Under the pieces are notes generated by a model. The model did not search any database and was not told where the DNA came from. It saw only the letters and a program-made list of their open reading frames with translations. From the NCBI GenBank assembly GCA_036273515.1, contig DASUHM010000054.1, forward strand, positions 16,277-80,276: a stretch of 64,000 nucleotides of DNA, in the 5' to 3' direction. Made by a program: the position numbers and the translations under genes. The stretch is from Gaiellales bacterium. Its GTDB lineage: Bacteria; Actinomycetota; Thermoleophilia; Gaiellales; JAICJC01. Below, piece after piece: positions 1-7,757 of this stretch (its first letter is position 1; each line of letters begins with the position of its first letter).

Positions 1-2
1 CG

Positions 3-113
3 CGGGGGACGTTCGCGATGCTCGACGGGGCGGGCCACGCGCTGCCGCACGAGCAGCCCGAGCTCCTGGGCGCGCTGCTCAGGGAATGGCTGCGCCGGGT
101 CGAGCGTCCCTGA
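3..113 (+). CDS. alpha/beta hydrolase, C-terminal end (partial)
   Basis: The last 36 codons of a gene that begins before the window. The readable peptide contains GAGHALPHEQPE, the usual setting of the catalytic histidine near the end of alpha/beta-fold hydrolases, followed by a short amphipathic helix (LLREWLRR). The substrate cannot be inferred. Its last 35 bases overlap the end of the convergent MFS gene. Family call is from the His motif only. Confidence 0.65.
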   Translation, partial: RGTFAMLDGAGHALPHEQPELLGALLREWLRRVERP

Positions 114-1323
114 CCGGCACCCGCCGGACGGCCGGCGCGACCGCCACCAGCAGCACCAGCCCGAGGCCCACGATCGCCGCGAGCAGCGCGAAGCCGCCGC
201 GCGCGCCGGCATGGTTCACCAGCGGGCCGACGCCCAGCGTCACGCCCACCTGGAGCAGCATCGAGACGAGCAGGAACGTCGACGACGTTCGCCCCATCAC
301 CTCGTTCGGGACGACCTTGAAGAGGTAGGCGTTCGTGATCACCCGGAACGCCGACGAGCAGAAGCCGGCGACGAAGAGCAGCGCGTAGAAGACCGGCACG
401 GACGCCGAGGATGAAGCGGCCAGCGTGACGTAGCAGCCGATCAGCACGATCAGCACCGCCGTCATCGCCCGCCACTCGCCGAGCCGCAGGACGAGCAGGG
501 CGGCGAGCACGCCCGACACCATCGCGCCGGTGCCGTACGTCATGTCCGCCAGGCCGTAGGCCGTCGCGCCGAGCCCGAGCACGTCGAGCACGTAGGCGAC
601 GAGGACGACGTTCAGGCTGATCGTCGCCACCCACGGGATCACGCTCGCGACGCCGAATCCGGCGAGGGGCCGGTGGCGGCGCAGGTAGGCGAACCCCTCC
701 CGGGCCATGGCGAGGCCGGACTCGTGCGGCCCCTCGGCCGGTGCCGGGCGATGGTGGAGGGCGAGCAGCGCGAGCGCCGAGAGCGCGTACGTGCCGGCGT
801 CGATGGCAAACGCCGTCCCCAGCCCGAAACGGACGAGGATCGGCCCGCCGAGCGCCGCGCCGGTCAGGCTGCCCGCCTGCCACACGATCTCGACGAGGCC
901 GCTCGCGGCGGTCAGCTGCTCCGGCCGGATCACCTCCTGCAGGAGGGCGGTGATCGCCGGCCAGAACACGCTGTGCGCGAGGCCGATCACGAACGTGAGC
1001 ACGTAGAGGGCGGGCAACGACGGGGAGCCGGCGTAGGCGAGCGCCGCCATCGTCCCCACCAGCACGAGCCGCACGATGTCGGCCGAGACCGCCAGCATCC
1101 GGCGCGGGTAGCGGTCGGCCAGCGGCCCGGCAAACGGCAGCATGAAGATGCCCGATCCGAGCCCGAGCGCCCAGACGAGCGCCACCGACGTCGCCGATCC
1201 GGTGCGGTCGAGCAGGTACCAGCCGAGCGCGACGATGTGCAGACCGGCCCCCGCCGTCGAGAGCACCTCGCCGACGAAGTAGAGGCGGAAGTCGCGGTCG
1301 GCGAGCGGTGCGAACGGGTTCAT
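79..1323 (-). CDS. MFS transporter (enterobactin-exporter-like, 12 TM)
   Basis: A 414-residue major facilitator with the usual twelve hydrophobic segments. It begins MNPFAPLADRDFRLYFVGEV, the typical start of the EntS/macrolide-efflux branch, and carries the loop 2-3 motif GPLADRYPRRML. I chose the ATG at 1323: the reading frame is open 78 codons further upstream, but that part is Arg/His-rich nonsense lying over the trmO coding frame. The start overlaps the trmO stop by four bases, so the two are probably translationally coupled. It likely exports a small molecule by proton antiport; the substrate is unknown. Confidence 0.85.
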   Translation of the reverse strand: MNPFAPLADRDFRLYFVGEVLSTAGAGLHIVALGWYLLDRTGSATSVALVWALGLGSGIFMLPFAGPLADRYPRRMLAVSADIVRLVLVGTMAALAYAGSPSLPALYVLTFVIGLAHSVFWPAITALLQEVIRPEQLTAASGLVEIVWQAGSLTGAALGGPILVRFGLGTAFAIDAGTYALSALALLALHHRPAPAEGPHESGLAMAREGFAYLRRHRPLAGFGVASVIPWVATISLNVVLVAYVLDVLGLGATAYGLADMTYGTGAMVSGVLAALLVLRLGEWRAMTAVLIVLIGCYVTLAASSSASVPVFYALLFVAGFCSSAFRVITNAYLFKVVPNEVMGRTSSTFLLVSMLLQVGVTLGVGPLVNHAGARGGFALLAAIVGLGLVLLVAVAPAVRRVPVRDARPGAAIP

Positions 1324-1745
1324 CCGTCGGCCGACTCGGCCATGACCGGCTTGATGTCGACGACCGGCGTGCCGTCGACCGCCTCGAGCGCGCCGACCGC
1401 GAGCGAGCCGCCGGCCATCGCGGTGACCGTCACCCGGTGCAGGCCGATCGGGTTCGGCCGGTCGGGCGAGCGGGTGGCGAACACGCCCGCGAGCGGCAGG
1501 CTGAGATCGCCGCGCGGATGCGTGTGGCGGGCGGTGCGGTCGGACTGGTGGAGCCACGTGAGGACGATCACGTCGTCGCCGACCGCGATCCCGTCGAGCA
1601 GGTCGCGGTACTCGGGCAGGATCTCGACCCGGGCCGGCGGCGCGCCCTCGAAGGCCTGCCGCGGCGCCTCCCCACGGGCGCGCAGCTCCGACCGGACGAC
1701 TCCGATCGGGCGCAGCTCGTAGGTGTCGGTCCCGGTGTCGGCCAT
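1320..1745 (-). CDS. trmO: TrmO/TsaA-type tRNA m6t6A37 methyltransferase
   Basis: A 141-residue single-domain protein of the TsaA/TrmO (UPF0066) family, which methylates N6-threonylcarbamoyladenosine-37 in some tRNAs using SAM. It has the N-terminal PIGVVRSE strand and the signature RSPDRPNPIGLHRV. The C-terminal extension of larger TrmO proteins is absent, as in many short bacterial homologues, so the methyl acceptor is not certain. The ATG at 1745 is divergent from the GNAT gene at 1773, leaving 27 bases for both promoters. It is the first gene of an operon with the MFS transporter. Confidence 0.78.
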   Translation of the reverse strand: MADTGTDTYELRPIGVVRSELRARGEAPRQAFEGAPPARVEILPEYRDLLDGIAVGDDVIVLTWLHQSDRTARHTHPRGDLSLPLAGVFATRSPDRPNPIGLHRVTVTAMAGGSLAVGALEAVDGTPVVDIKPVMAESADG

Positions 1746-1772
1746 CGTTTTCACATACCGTGCGCGCAGCCT

Positions 1773-2522
1773 ATGCCCGACGCCGACCTTCGGACACGCG
1801 CCGCGGAGGCCAATGCGGCCAGCTTCTTCGCGATCGCGACGGCATCGGAGGGCGGACGCGCGCTGGAGGAGCCGGGCGTCCGGGCGATCGCGACGCCGGC
1901 GGCGCCGGAGCGGCCGCTCTTCAACGCCGCGTTCGGGCTCGAGCCGGGCGCGCTCGCCCGCGCCTACGAGCGGCTGGCCGGGTTCTATGCCGAGGCCGGC
2001 GTGCCCCGGTGGACGGCGTTCGTCGATCCCGCCGACTCGGAGTCCGTGGCGGCGCTGGCCGGGAACGGGCACGAGCTCGACGCCGAGCCGCGGCTGATGC
2101 TGGCCGAGGCCGGCGACATCGCGGACACCGACGCGCCGATGGAGCTCGATCCGGCGCCGACGCCGGAAACGATTGCGGCGCTGAACGACCGCGTCTACGG
2201 CTACCCCGGCAGCTTCGCCCGCACGCTGTGCTCGCTGACCGGGCTCGATCCGCTCGTCGCCGTCGTCGACTCGGAGCCGGTCGCCTGCGCGCTCAGCCAC
2301 GACGCGCGCGGCGACTGCCACATCACGCTGGTCGCAACGGTCCCGGCCCACCGCCGCCAGGGCATCGCCAGTGGCCTCATCCGCCGGCTCGTGCGCCGTG
2401 GCCGCGACCGTGGCTGCACGACGACCTCGCTCGTGGCCACCCGCGCCGGCGCGCCGGTGTACGAGCGGCTCGGCTACCGCGACCTCGGCTCCGTCCAGAT
2501 GTGGGAGCGTCCCGCGCCATGA
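1773..2522 (+). CDS. GNAT family N-acetyltransferase
   Basis: A 249-residue protein whose C-terminal half is a GNAT domain. The acetyl-CoA loop reads VPAHRRQGIASGLIRRL, followed by the typical late motif APVYERLGYRDLGSVQMWER. The N-terminal half (about residues 1-110) is a degenerate second GNAT-like lobe with no intact CoA loop. The substrate is unknown. The stop overlaps the start of the aldolase gene (ATGA), so this is the first gene of a three-gene operon. Confidence 0.85.
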   Translation: MPDADLRTRAAEANAASFFAIATASEGGRALEEPGVRAIATPAAPERPLFNAAFGLEPGALARAYERLAGFYAEAGVPRWTAFVDPADSESVAALAGNGHELDAEPRLMLAEAGDIADTDAPMELDPAPTPETIAALNDRVYGYPGSFARTLCSLTGLDPLVAVVDSEPVACALSHDARGDCHITLVATVPAHRRQGIASGLIRRLVRRGRDRGCTTTSLVATRAGAPVYERLGYRDLGSVQMWERPAP

Positions 2523-3280
2523 GCGAGAACGCGATCACGAGGGCGATCGCCGCCCGTGGCGCGGCGGTCGGCGCCATGCTGTTCGAGTTCGACACCCCGG
2601 GCGTCATGCGGATCCTGGCCGCCGCCGGCGCCGACTTCGCCCTGTTCGACCTGGAGCACACCGCCTGGGACGCCGGCTCGCTGCGCCGGGTGCTCGCCAC
2701 CGGCCGCGGCACGGGGGTGCACCCGCTCGTGCGGGTCGTCCGCGCCGAGTACGCGCTGATCGCCCCCGCTCTCGACGCGGGCGCGGGCGGGGTGATGGCG
2801 CCGATGGTCGAATCCGCGGAGCAGGCCCGGATGCTGGTCGAGTCGGTGCGCTACCCGCCGCAGGGCCGGCGCGGGTTCGGCGTCATCATGAGCGACGAGC
2901 TCGCCGACGGCGGCCCCGGCGCGCGCGCCGAGCGGGCCAACCGCGAGAACGTCGTGATCGCCCAGATCGAGTCGCCGCGCGGGATCGAGAACGCCGAGGA
3001 GATCCTCGCCGTCCCCGGCATCGACGTCGCCTGGCTGGGCCAGTTCGACCTCTCGCTCGGCCTCGGAGTGCCCGGGCAGTTCGACCACCCGACCTATCTG
3101 GACGCCGTCGACCACCTCGTCAGCGCCGCCCGGGCCCGCGGCGTCCCGCTCGGCCAGCTGGTCGGCTCGGCCGAGGACGGCCGGGCGATGCGCGAGCGCG
3201 GCTTCCAGGTGCTCGCGTTCTGCGACGTGTGGGTGTTCGAGCAGGGGCTGCGCGCGTCGCTGGACGAGCTGCGCCCGTGA
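2519..3280 (+). CDS. HpcH/HpaI family aldolase (class II, pyruvate type)
   Basis: A 253-residue TIM-barrel of the HpcH/HpaI family, which makes or cleaves 2-keto-3-deoxy or 4-hydroxy-2-oxo acids with a divalent metal. Visible landmarks are FDLEHTAWD near residue 40, the metal-binding IESPRGIEN and the DVAWLGQFDLSLGLG segment that corresponds to the usual IGPNDLS region. Start and stop both overlap neighbouring GNAT genes by four bases, an unusual context for a catabolic aldolase. The true substrate is not evident. Confidence 0.88.
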   Translation: MSENAITRAIAARGAAVGAMLFEFDTPGVMRILAAAGADFALFDLEHTAWDAGSLRRVLATGRGTGVHPLVRVVRAEYALIAPALDAGAGGVMAPMVESAEQARMLVESVRYPPQGRRGFGVIMSDELADGGPGARAERANRENVVIAQIESPRGIENAEEILAVPGIDVAWLGQFDLSLGLGVPGQFDHPTYLDAVDHLVSAARARGVPLGQLVGSAEDGRAMRERGFQVLAFCDVWVFEQGLRASLDELRP

Positions 3281-4092
3281 GGGTCGTCCCGGCCGCCGAC
3301 CTCGGTGCAGCGAAGCTGCTCGAGGTCTTCAACGCCGGCTTCTCGGACTACCTCGTCCCGCTCCGGCTCGACGAGGCCACGCTGCGCGCGCACGTGCACG
3401 AGAACGACATCGCGCTCGATCGCTCGCCCGTCGCGCTCGCCGAGGAGCCGGCGGCGTTCGCGCTGCTCGGCATCCGCGAGGGCGACGCCTGGATCGGCGG
3501 GATGGCGACCGTGCCGGCGAAGCGCCGCAGCGGCCTCGCCCGGCAGATGCTCGACGCCGCGATCGACTCGGCACGGGAGGCCGGCTGCTCGACGGTGTGG
3601 CTCGAAGTGGTCGATCGAAACGCCGCGGCGGTCGCGCTCTACGAGGCCCGCGGGTTCGCGCAGGTGCGCGACCTCGTGGTGTGGTCGCTGCCCGCCCTCG
3701 ACCGGGCCGGCGAGGCGACTCGGAGGGTCGACGAGTACGAAGCTCACGCGTGGATCGCCGCGCATCGCGAGGAGCGGGAGCCGTGGCAGCGGGCGGACGG
3801 GACGCTCGCGCGGCTGCGCGAGGCCGGAGCGGCGCTGCGCGGCCTCGTGCTGGAGCGCTCGGGCGAGGTCACGGGGGCCGTCGTCTATCGCGACGCGACG
3901 ACGGCCGGCGTCTTCCAGCTCGCCGCCGACGACGACGAGGCGGCCGCGGCGCTGCTCTGCGCCGCGGCCAACGGCCGCGACCTGCACGTGACGAACGCGC
4001 CCGTCGACGGCCGGGTGTCACGGGTGCTCGCCGAGCGCGGCGCGAACGCGATCGCCGGGCAGCGCGAGATGCGCCTGGATCTCAGCCCTTGA
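3277..4092 (+). CDS. GNAT acetyltransferase with two GNAT-like domains
   Basis: A 271-residue protein started by a GTG that overlaps the aldolase stop (GTGA). The N-terminal half is a good GNAT domain with the CoA loop VPAKRRSGLARQMLDAA and the late motif VALYEARGFAQVRDL. The second half (about 150-271) looks like a second, degenerate GNAT lobe ending RVLAERGANAIAGQREM. It ends with an 11-base overlap with the convergent ctaA gene. Substrate unknown. Confidence 0.83.
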   Translation: MRVVPAADLGAAKLLEVFNAGFSDYLVPLRLDEATLRAHVHENDIALDRSPVALAEEPAAFALLGIREGDAWIGGMATVPAKRRSGLARQMLDAAIDSAREAGCSTVWLEVVDRNAAAVALYEARGFAQVRDLVVWSLPALDRAGEATRRVDEYEAHAWIAAHREEREPWQRADGTLARLREAGAALRGLVLERSGEVTGAVVYRDATTAGVFQLAADDDEAAAALLCAAANGRDLHVTNAPVDGRVSRVLAERGANAIAGQREMRLDLSP

Positions 4093-5017
4093 CGGGCTGA
4101 TCGCCGCGCACGGCGAGGGCGCCGACCAGGCTCGCGATCGTGACCACCGCGATCAGGAGCGTCGCCGCGAGGGCGACGTGCATCGCGATCACGTCCCACG
4201 GCAGCCCGTTGCGGTACTGGTACTCGCCCACCGCCGCCTGGCAGCCGAGCAGGACGACGGCCACGATCGAGAGCCGCTGCGCCAGTGAGCCCTGGAACCG
4301 CCTCCAGAGCCAGACCGACAGCGCGACCAGGAGCACGGTGAACGTCGTCGCGACGCGTACGTGCACCCAGGCGGCGTCATAGAAGTTGCCGATCCGCTCG
4401 ATCGGCGTCGTCGTGCTGCCAGGGTGCGGCCCGGCCGCGGTCACGAACGCGCCGGACACGATCAGGGCCAGGTAGACGACCACCGCGGCCCAGGCCAGGA
4501 GGCCGATGCGCCCGCCGATGATCGACCGCGCCGCCTCGGGCCGGAAGATGGCCACGGTCGCCCAGGTCGACAGCGAGACGACGGCCATGGCGAGCAGGAA
4601 GTGCGACATGACCAGGTACGGGTTCAGGTCGAACGCCACCGTGATCGCCCCGAGCGGCACCTGCGCCACCGTGCCGGCGGCCGCGAGCGCGAGGGCGTGG
4701 GCGATGCGGCGGTCGACGCCGGCGACGCGGTAGGCCATGATGGCGGTGGCCACGGCGGCCAGCATCGCGATCCCCGAGATGGCCCGGTTGGAGAACTCGA
4801 TCAGCGCGTGGGACGAGTCCTGGGGCACGATCCCGTTCGCCTGGCAGGTGGGCCAGTGCGGGCAGCCGAGCCCGGACGCGGTCAGCCGGACGAGGCCACC
4901 CGTCGTGACGACGAGCCAGAGGATGACGAGCGTCGCGACCGCCGCGCGCTGCAGGGTGCGCATCGAGACGGTGCGCAGTCGCAGGCGGGAGAGCGACGGC
5001 GTATCGACGTGGGCCAT
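4082..5017 (-). CDS. ctaA: Heme A synthase CtaA (COX15)
   Basis: A 311-residue membrane protein with eight predicted transmembrane segments in two similar four-helix halves. It oxidises the methyl group of heme O to make heme A for aa3-type cytochrome oxidase. Conserved features are GLVRLTASGLGCPHWPTC with a Cys pair in the first loop, the heme-ligand EFSNR segment, MSHFLLAM, and HVRVATTF plus MHVALAAT in the second half. A TACACT box lies about 8 bases before the ATG, so the message may be nearly leaderless. No ctaB or oxidase genes are in the window. Confidence 0.92.
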   Translation of the reverse strand: MAHVDTPSLSRLRLRTVSMRTLQRAAVATLVILWLVVTTGGLVRLTASGLGCPHWPTCQANGIVPQDSSHALIEFSNRAISGIAMLAAVATAIMAYRVAGVDRRIAHALALAAAGTVAQVPLGAITVAFDLNPYLVMSHFLLAMAVVSLSTWATVAIFRPEAARSIIGGRIGLLAWAAVVVYLALIVSGAFVTAAGPHPGSTTTPIERIGNFYDAAWVHVRVATTFTVLLVALSVWLWRRFQGSLAQRLSIVAVVLLGCQAAVGEYQYRNGLPWDVIAMHVALAATLLIAVVTIASLVGALAVRGDQPVKG

Positions 5018-5162
5018 CTGCTGCCAGTGTAACCCGGCCCACGCCGCCGGCGGGCACTCCGCCGCGTCACCACTCCTTTACGGAAATATCACGCAAATAC
5101 CGCGCTCGGGTGGTTTCGGCCGATTGCAGATTGGGGGCCAGGAATGGCACAGTTTGGGATTA

Positions 5163-5357
5163 GTGGGTACGAGGTCTCCGGTAGCCGTGCAGGACGCGGC
5201 GGCGCAGCCGCTGCGTGCGCCCAAGGGCGAGTTCGTCTCGGGCGAGCTGGCGGCCGACTGCGCCCGTTTCCTGGCCGAGACGCGCCGCCGGGTCGAGCAG
5301 CGGCGCACCGTGGACGCCCGCCCGCAGCTGCGCGCGGACACCTGGCGCGCCCCGTAG
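5163..5357 (+). CDS. Small protein or frameshifted N-terminus of the nucleotidyltransferase
   Basis: A 64-codon frame (GTG at 5163, or TTG at 5154) in which nearly every third base is G or C, so it is truly coding. It includes GEFVSGELAADCARFLAETR, then an Arg-rich helix, and stops at TAG 5355. The nucleotidyltransferase frame begins in the next frame at exactly this point and has no good start codon. A run of four C at 5350-5353 sits at the junction. Adding one C would fuse the two as ...RADTWRAPVDPAVRG.... It is therefore either a separate small protein or the start of the next gene cut off by a one-base deletion. Confidence 0.55.
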   Translation: MGTRSPVAVQDAAAQPLRAPKGEFVSGELAADCARFLAETRRRVEQRRTVDARPQLRADTWRAP

Positions 5358-6079
5358 ATCCGGCCGTCCGCGGCTATGCCGACGCCCTCGCCGGCGTGCT
5401 CCGCGACGCCCTCGGCCCGGCGCTGATCGGCGTCTACCTGCACGGGTCGGCTGCTCTGGGGGACTACGACCCCGCCCGCAGCGACATCGACATTCTGGCG
5501 GTCTGCGCGGCGCCGCTCGGGACGGAGGAACTGGCGCGCCTGGGCGCCGGTCTCGGGCGCGACGCCCTCCCGTGTCCCGCGGACGCGGGCCTGGAGTTCA
5601 GCCTGATCACCGTGGCCGCAGCGCGCGACCCCGCGGCGGCGCCGCCGTTCGAGCTGCACGGCTGGGACGAGCACGGCCGGGTGCTTCCCGGGGAGGGCCG
5701 CGGCGACCCGGATCTGCCGCGGCACTTCGCGGTCGTCCGCCAGACCGGGCTGGTGATCCACGGGCCACCTGCGACCGACATCCTGCGCGACGTGCCCCTG
5801 GACGAGCAGATCGCACTCGTCACCGACGAGCTCGACTGGGCGGTCGGGAACGCGAGCCGGAGCACCCAGGTGCTGACCGCCTGCCGCGCCTGGGGGCTCT
5901 CCGTCGACGGCCGGTATCGATCGAAGCGCGACGGCGCGGAGTGGGCGGTCGAGCGGGGCGCTCCCGCGCTGGTCGCCGAGGTGCTCGCCGACCACAGGGC
6001 AGCCAGGGAGTCGCATCCGGACGCGGGGGCCGTCGCCGCGTTCGTGGCATCCGTCCGGACTCGCCTTCAGCACAAGTAG
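5342..6079 (+). CDS. Aminoglycoside adenylyltransferase-like nucleotidyltransferase (DUF4111 type)
   Basis: The protein has the polymerase-beta nucleotidyltransferase motif YLHGSAALGDYDPARSDIDI: the GS motif and the two metal-binding Asp residues (SDID) are intact. A helical C-terminal domain follows (TQVLTACRAWGLSVDGRY, then SKRDGAEWAVE), as in ANT(3'')/ANT(9) resistance enzymes and their DUF4111 relatives. They transfer AMP to aminoglycosides or to unknown targets. The frame has no ATG, GTG or TTG before the first helix except in a stretch with non-coding base use; the first usable GTG (5396) would remove that helix. The coordinates given begin at a CTG; the true N-terminus probably lies in the 5163-5357 frame. 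Confidence 0.7.
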   Translation: MARPVDPAVRGYADALAGVLRDALGPALIGVYLHGSAALGDYDPARSDIDILAVCAAPLGTEELARLGAGLGRDALPCPADAGLEFSLITVAAARDPAAAPPFELHGWDEHGRVLPGEGRGDPDLPRHFAVVRQTGLVIHGPPATDILRDVPLDEQIALVTDELDWAVGNASRSTQVLTACRAWGLSVDGRYRSKRDGAEWAVERGAPALVAEVLADHRAARESHPDAGAVAAFVASVRTRLQHK

Positions 6080-6088
6080 GCTTTGGCC

Positions 6089-6481
6089 ATGTCCGAGCCG
6101 GAGCGCCGCCACAGCCCTGCCGGACGGCGTGCGTTCGACGAGGCCCACGACGCCACCCGGCGCACGCGCCTCGCCAACGAGCGCACCTACCTCTCCTGGT
6201 GGCGCACCGGGCTCACCGCGCTCGCCGTCAGCCTGGCCGCCGGCCGCGTCGTCCCGACGCTCTCGCACCGCACGGCCTGGCCATACGAGGTGGTCGGCGC
6301 CGGCTTCGCCATCCTCGGCGTCGCCTGCATCGTGAACGCCTACCAGCGCGAGCGCGAGATCGACCGGGCGCTGCAGGAGGGTCGGTTCGCGTATATGGAC
6401 CCTCGCTCCACCGCGTTCCTGACGGCGCTCGGCGTCATCCTCGGCCTGCTCACGCTGGGGCTGATCGTGGTGAATCCGTAA
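6089..6481 (+). CDS. DUF202 (YidH-like) membrane protein
   Basis: A 130-residue integral membrane protein of the DUF202 family. The N-terminal cytosolic part contains RLANERTYLSWWRTGLTALA, which is diagnostic. Three hydrophobic segments follow, with a basic loop (YQREREIDRALQEGRF) between the second and third. I chose the ATG at 6089 over a TTG six bases upstream. It lies nine bases after the nucleotidyltransferase stop and is probably co-transcribed. Function unknown. Confidence 0.85.
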   Translation: MSEPERRHSPAGRRAFDEAHDATRRTRLANERTYLSWWRTGLTALAVSLAAGRVVPTLSHRTAWPYEVVGAGFAILGVACIVNAYQREREIDRALQEGRFAYMDPRSTAFLTALGVILGLLTLGLIVVNP

Positions 6482-7400
6482 CCGCGACGCCGTCGGTCTT
6501 CAGGATCTCCCGCAGCATCTCGGCGTTCGTCGGCGCCTGCGCGATCGGGCCCTCCGGCCCGGCGCTGCGGCCGTTGTTGTTGAACATGGCGTAGGTGCGC
6601 TCCGAGAGCGAGGACAGTTCGCGCAGCGGCGAAGACCACTCCGCGAGCTCCTCGGGGGAGTAGAGGTAGTCGAAGCGCTCGGCGGCGCTTCGGCCGCGCA
6701 CGTTCCAGGTGGAGGCGTTGCGGCCGTGCAGGCGCAGGTAGGCCGTGTCCGACGTGGCAGCGACGACCGTCGGCACCAGGTTGCGGGCGTCGGTGCGGGG
6801 CGCGTCGACCATGACATAGGTGGCGCCGAGCGAGCGCAGGAAGCCGAGCGTCTCGTCGGCGTGCTCCGGCTCGAGCCAGGAGCGGTGCCGGAACTCGACC
6901 ATCATCTCGTCGCCGCCGAGCTGCTCCTTGGCCCACTCGAGGTACTCGAGCGAGGCCTGCTTGCGAGTGATGTAGGGCGGGAACTGCATGAGGATGCCGC
7001 CGAGCTTGCCCGCCTCGCGGAGCGGTTCGAGCGCGGCCCGGAAGCGGGTGAACACCTCGCCACGAAGCTCGCGCGACGGCCGCTCGATGCGCCCCTTCGC
7101 ATCGGTCTCGGCCTCGTCTCGCAGGTCGGCCGGCAGCTGCTCGGGCTTCACCGGGTGGCGCGTCATCATCCCGAACGCCTTCACATGGAACACGAACCCC
7201 GGTGGCGTCCGCTGGGCCCAGGCGGCCGCGGCGTCGGGGCTCGGGAGGGCGTAGTAGCTCGCGTTCAGCTCGACCGTGTCGAACCGGGCGGCGTAGTGGC
7301 CGAGGCGGGCCTCGGACGTGCGCACCGAGCCCGGGTACCACACCTTCGTGAGCGTCTCGTCCGCCCACGAGCAGGTGCCGATGCGGACCGGCGCGCTCAG
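6450..7400 (-). CDS. DUF72 domain protein (YecE-like TIM barrel)
   Basis: A protein of about 316 residues. It begins with the conserved RIGTCSWADETLTK strand, followed by VELNASYYALPSP, FPPYITRK, VEFRHRSW and YLRLHGRN, all standard DUF72 motifs. No ATG, GTG or TTG precedes the conserved first strand at a sensible distance. The best start is a CTG at 7400 overlapping the rhodanese stop (CTGA). The family is widespread and its reaction is not established. The 3' end overlaps the convergent DUF202 gene by 32 bases. Confidence 0.85.
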   Translation of the reverse strand: MSAPVRIGTCSWADETLTKVWYPGSVRTSEARLGHYAARFDTVELNASYYALPSPDAAAAWAQRTPPGFVFHVKAFGMMTRHPVKPEQLPADLRDEAETDAKGRIERPSRELRGEVFTRFRAALEPLREAGKLGGILMQFPPYITRKQASLEYLEWAKEQLGGDEMMVEFRHRSWLEPEHADETLGFLRSLGATYVMVDAPRTDARNLVPTVVAATSDTAYLRLHGRNASTWNVRGRSAAERFDYLYSPEELAEWSSPLRELSSLSERTYAMFNNNGRSAGPEGPIAQAPTNAEMLREILKTDGVAVTDSPRSAPA

Positions 7401-7726
7401 AGCACGTACCCGCCGGAAGGCACGAGCGGGAGCGCCGCCGCGGCCCACGCGTGCAGTCCGCCGGCCAGGTTGCTGGCGTCGTAGCCCGCGGCCGCGAGCG
7501 CGTCCGCGGCGTAGCCGCTGCGCGCCCCCGACCGGCACACGATCACGAGCGGGCGGTCGCGAGGCAGCTCGCCGGCCCGGGCCTGGAGCTCGCCGAGCGG
7601 GATCCACAGGGACCCGTCGACGTGGCCGGCTTGAAATTCCTCCGGCTCACGCACGTCGACGGCGAGCGCACCCTCCTCGAGGGCCGTGCCGGCCTGCGCG
7701 GGCGTGAGCTGGGGGGCCAGATCCAC
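7397..7726 (-). CDS. Rhodanese-like domain protein
   Basis: A 109-residue single rhodanese domain. It has the CH2A-type strand AVDVREPEEFQAGHVDGS and the active-site loop CRSGARSG with the catalytic Cys around residue 64, so it could carry a persulfide. It starts with GTG at 7726 behind a G-rich stretch. Its stop overlaps the start of the DUF72 gene, so the pair is an operon. Likely a cytosolic sulfur-transfer protein; its partner is unknown. Confidence 0.88.
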   Translation of the reverse strand: MDLAPQLTPAQAGTALEEGALAVDVREPEEFQAGHVDGSLWIPLGELQARAGELPRDRPLVIVCRSGARSGYAADALAAAGYDASNLAGGLHAWAAAALPLVPSGGYVL

Positions 7727-7757
7727 CCCCGGAGTGTACGGGGCGCGCCCCTGCGGC

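Noticed and set aside
1324..1557. N-terminal extension of the MFS transporter
   Set aside because: The frame is open, but the 78 residues are Arg/His/Pro-rich and lie over the trmO coding frame; the real start is the ATG at 1323.
5144..5341. ATG at 5144 as start of the nucleotidyltransferase
   Set aside because: In this frame the third positions between 5144 and 5341 are mostly not G/C and the peptide is Gly/Arg-rich; the neighbouring frame is the coding one.
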